Source: Olivibacter sp. SDN3 (GTDB taxonomy: Bacteria; Bacteroidota; Bacteroidia; Sphingobacteriales; Sphingobacteriaceae). Taken from it: a DNA stretch of 64,000 nucleotides. Under the pieces are notes generated by a model, which saw only the letters and a list, made by a program, of their open reading frames with translations, was not told the origin of the DNA and did not search any database. How positions within the stretch are numbered: position 1 is the first letter of the stretch; every line of letters starts with the position of its first letter. The DNA is taken from assembly GCF_014334135.1 (NCBI RefSeq), contig NZ_CP060497.1:248001-312000 (forward strand), written 5' to 3'. The translations under genes and the position numbers were made by a program. This document shows positions 62,469-64,000 of this stretch, one piece after another.

Positions 62469-63696
62469 AATCTACAATCATTTTGTATAGTTTAAGCTTT
62501 TCATCCAATAACGAATTTCTCATCATGGTTACCGCTTCCCAGTCATTGATTACCACGGTGAGCTCCTGTTTATTTTCTTGGTAGGCTTGAAAATTTGCGT
62601 CAAGTGCGCGGTTCAGCGACGGAATTACTTTTTCCTCAATAGCGCTGATCTGTTTCTGCATATTTAGTATTTCGTACTGCATTCCATATAGCATACCTTG
62701 ACTCTCCACCAACATGCCGGTTCTTTCTTTTTGCATTGCCTGTACGTTCAGTTCCATCGCTTTTACTTCGTTCTTGTACATTTTACTGCTCCAGGGAGCT
62801 ATTGGTATACTTACCATTCCCATTATACTATAAGCGTTCGGCATCATTTTTCCCAACGGGGACATATGGTCAAAGCGGATTTTAAAATCCGGTTTTGACT
62901 CCTTTTTCATGGATTGTATGTTAAGTTGCATACTCCCTATATCCGCATCCATCTTTGTAATATCTTTTCTTCTTGTAGCCAGAATTGAAGTGTCCAAACT
63001 TGCTTGAGGTGTAAATTCCGGAGAAAAAGTTGTGTCAACTGCGAACAAGGTATTTCCCGGCTGGTTCATTAAGCTATTGAGCCATGCACGTGCTTTGGCA
63101 ATTTCCCCTTCTTGCATGCGGATCATGTTCTCAGTGTCCTCTATGCGCGCATCTGCTTTAAATACGCTACCTAGGGAAGATCTGTTATATTCATAGCGAA
63201 TCCCTTCTATTTCCTTCATGGTTTTCATCAGAACCACATTTTCTCGGAGTATATGGATGCGCTTTTCGGCAACTAACCAGCTATAGTAAAGCATTTTGGC
63301 TTGTGCTTTCAGTTCATTGAGCTTGACCTTTCTTGATTCAAGTTCCGACTTCCCCTGTGAGGCAATAAAATCCCGTTTTCCCCTTAGTTTTGATGGATTT
63401 GGAATATCCTGTTCAAATTGAAGCATAAGCGATCCTTTATCGCTATCCGACATAATTTCTTGTCCCGGATATGGTGTCATAAACGTTCCTACACCAACCA
63501 TTGGAGCCATCCATGAAGTGGCCGCTTTTGCGCTATACTGAAATCCTTCCGCTTTCAACGAATAAGATTTCAGTTGCTCATTTTGCTCATCAATGCGTTT
63601 TAGTATAGTATCTAACCGTAACACAGATGTGTCTTGCCCGTAAGTGAAAACAGGATATAAAACGAGGATAAATAGTAATTTCTTAATGGTTTGCAT
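62446..63696 (-). CDS. cusC: Outer membrane efflux protein of the Cus system (TolC family)
   Basis: 416 residues. Signal peptide MQTIKKLLFILVLYPVFTYG. The two helical TolC repeats are recognisable by their Gln/Met/Lys-rich coiled segments (MYKNEVKAMELNVQAMQKER, YGMQYEILNMQKQISAIEEK). Many Met residues (PLGKMMPNAYSIMGMVSIPI) fit a Cu/Ag channel. It overlaps the cusA 3' end by 14 bases and the following adaptor by 23, so the operon is translationally coupled. Confidence 0.87.
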   Translation of the reverse strand: MQTIKKLLFILVLYPVFTYGQDTSVLRLDTILKRIDEQNEQLKSYSLKAEGFQYSAKAATSWMAPMVGVGTFMTPYPGQEIMSDSDKGSLMLQFEQDIPNPSKLRGKRDFIASQGKSELESRKVKLNELKAQAKMLYYSWLVAEKRIHILRENVVLMKTMKEIEGIRYEYNRSSLGSVFKADARIEDTENMIRMQEGEIAKARAWLNSLMNQPGNTLFAVDTTFSPEFTPQASLDTSILATRRKDITKMDADIGSMQLNIQSMKKESKPDFKIRFDHMSPLGKMMPNAYSIMGMVSIPIAPWSSKMYKNEVKAMELNVQAMQKERTGMLVESQGMLYGMQYEILNMQKQISAIEEKVIPSLNRALDANFQAYQENKQELTVVINDWEAVTMMRNSLLDEKLKLYKMIVDYEKELYK

Positions 63697-64000
63697 CGTA
63701 TATTTCTAATTTTCCGTATTTACGTAATTCATATTCTTTTGTCATCAGAAATATCAACGGAGTGACTAATAGGATGTGCGTAGAAGATGTTAGAACACCT
63801 CCAATCATAGGAAGTACAATAGGTTGCATGACATCGATCCCTACACCATTTGCCCATAGTACCGGCACTAAACCGAACAAAGCGACACTTACCGTCATCA
63901 ATTTTGGTCTGAGGCGTTTTGCGGCACCATGTATTACATATTCCCTTAAATCTTCTTTGGTTATGGTATCGCTACTGTTTCCTTTCAGTTTGACCAATTG
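63683..64000 (-). CDS. cusA: CusA/CzcA-family heavy-metal RND pump, C-terminal end (partial)
   Basis: About 105 codons; the 5' part lies beyond the right edge, and the frame is open to the last base. The visible part covers the last RND helices: GAAKRLRPKLMTVSVALFGL, then VLWANGVGIDVMQPIVLPMI, then HILLVTPLIFLMTKEYELRK. RPKLMT and the GxGIDVMQPI segment are typical of the CusA/CzcA heavy-metal branch. It is the inner-membrane motor of the Cus efflux system. Confidence 0.9.
   Translation of the reverse strand, partial: QLVKLKGNSSDTITKEDLREYVIHGAAKRLRPKLMTVSVALFGLVPVLWANGVGIDVMQPIVLPMIGGVLTSSTHILLVTPLIFLMTKEYELRKYGKLEIYDANH

Noticed and set aside
1-64000. CRISPR arrays, tRNA or rRNA genes
   Set aside because: No repeat-spacer pattern was seen; the only regular short repeats are the IS21 end units. 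No tRNA cloverleaf or rRNA-like stretch was recognised, though covariance searches were not possible.

Overview
The window looks like accessory DNA from a Bacteroidota genome, most likely Sphingobacteriaceae (Sphingobacterium/Pedobacter-like). The grounds are gene families typical of that group: a SusC/SusD pair, a PafA-type phosphatase remnant, DUF6520, HYC_CC_PP and DUF6428 proteins, a MobA/MobB/MobC mobilisation set, and one promoter of the TTG-N20-TAnnTTTG kind. No rRNA, tRNA or CRISPR array was seen. The assignment is inference from families, not a database result.

Layout. (1) 1-7.2 kb: the 3' end of a phospholipase-D-fold gene, a 1 kb gene-free stretch, then an IS21-family element (istA, frameshifted istB). 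Its iterated left-end repeats were hit twice, at the same position of the repeat unit, by apparently identical ISL3-type elements. (2) 7.2-15.3 kb: an AraC regulator and a forward operon of DoxX, TauE/SafE, TolC, an RND pump and its adaptor. (3) 15.3-24.5 kb, reverse strand: a DUF2703-like protein, a SigZ-like sigma factor, a decayed PafA phosphatase, an intact surface lipoprotein, and a TonB receptor cut by one of two inverted IS4-type copies and also frameshifted. (4) 24.6-30.8 kb, reverse strand: an arsenic operon running arsR, DUF6428, arsN-like acetyltransferase, arsC, acr3, arsO, two metallophosphoesterases, a small USP-like ORF and a second ArsR. (5) 30.9-33.2 kb: a decayed SulP transporter and a broken winged-helix-like gene, joined by an IS3-family element without a target duplication. 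(6) 33.2-35.9 kb: a DUF1016 (PD-(D/E)XK) protein, three tandem paralogous XRE regulators that share an NGNQGTI linker motif, and a small forward gene. (7) 35.9-42.8 kb: SusC, SusD and a TlpA thioredoxin, convergent with DUF6520 and MauE-like genes. (8) 43.1-47.6 kb: a Crp-like regulator, coupling protein, relaxase, MobA and an oriT-like double hairpin. (9) 47.9-64 kb, reverse strand: a DUF418 membrane protein and a large copper/silver resistance cluster. This cluster holds a Cys-rich copper-binding protein, DUF305, an HMA-AraC regulator, a small HMA protein, CPC- and CPH-type P-ATPases, a multicopper oxidase fused to a barrel domain, a haem-binding protein and a Cus-type tripartite pump cut by the right edge.

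How it fits together. The window reads as a metal/metalloid resistance island on mobilisable DNA. Copper handling covers cytosolic capture and export (HMA protein, CopA), periplasmic oxidation and storage (oxidase, DUF305, DUF326) and trans-envelope efflux (Cus). The arsenic operon covers reduction, extrusion and modification of organic arsenicals. Between these blocks there is clear decay: istB, orfA, pafA, the TonB receptor, sulP and the winged-helix gene are all broken, whereas nearly all resistance genes are intact.

Best candidates for something undescribed: the SusCD-TlpA-MauE-DUF6520 redox-linked uptake cluster, the XRE-trio/DUF1016 locus, the paired phosphoesterases with complementary motif changes inside an ars operon, and the position-specific double ISL3 insertion into IS21 end repeats.
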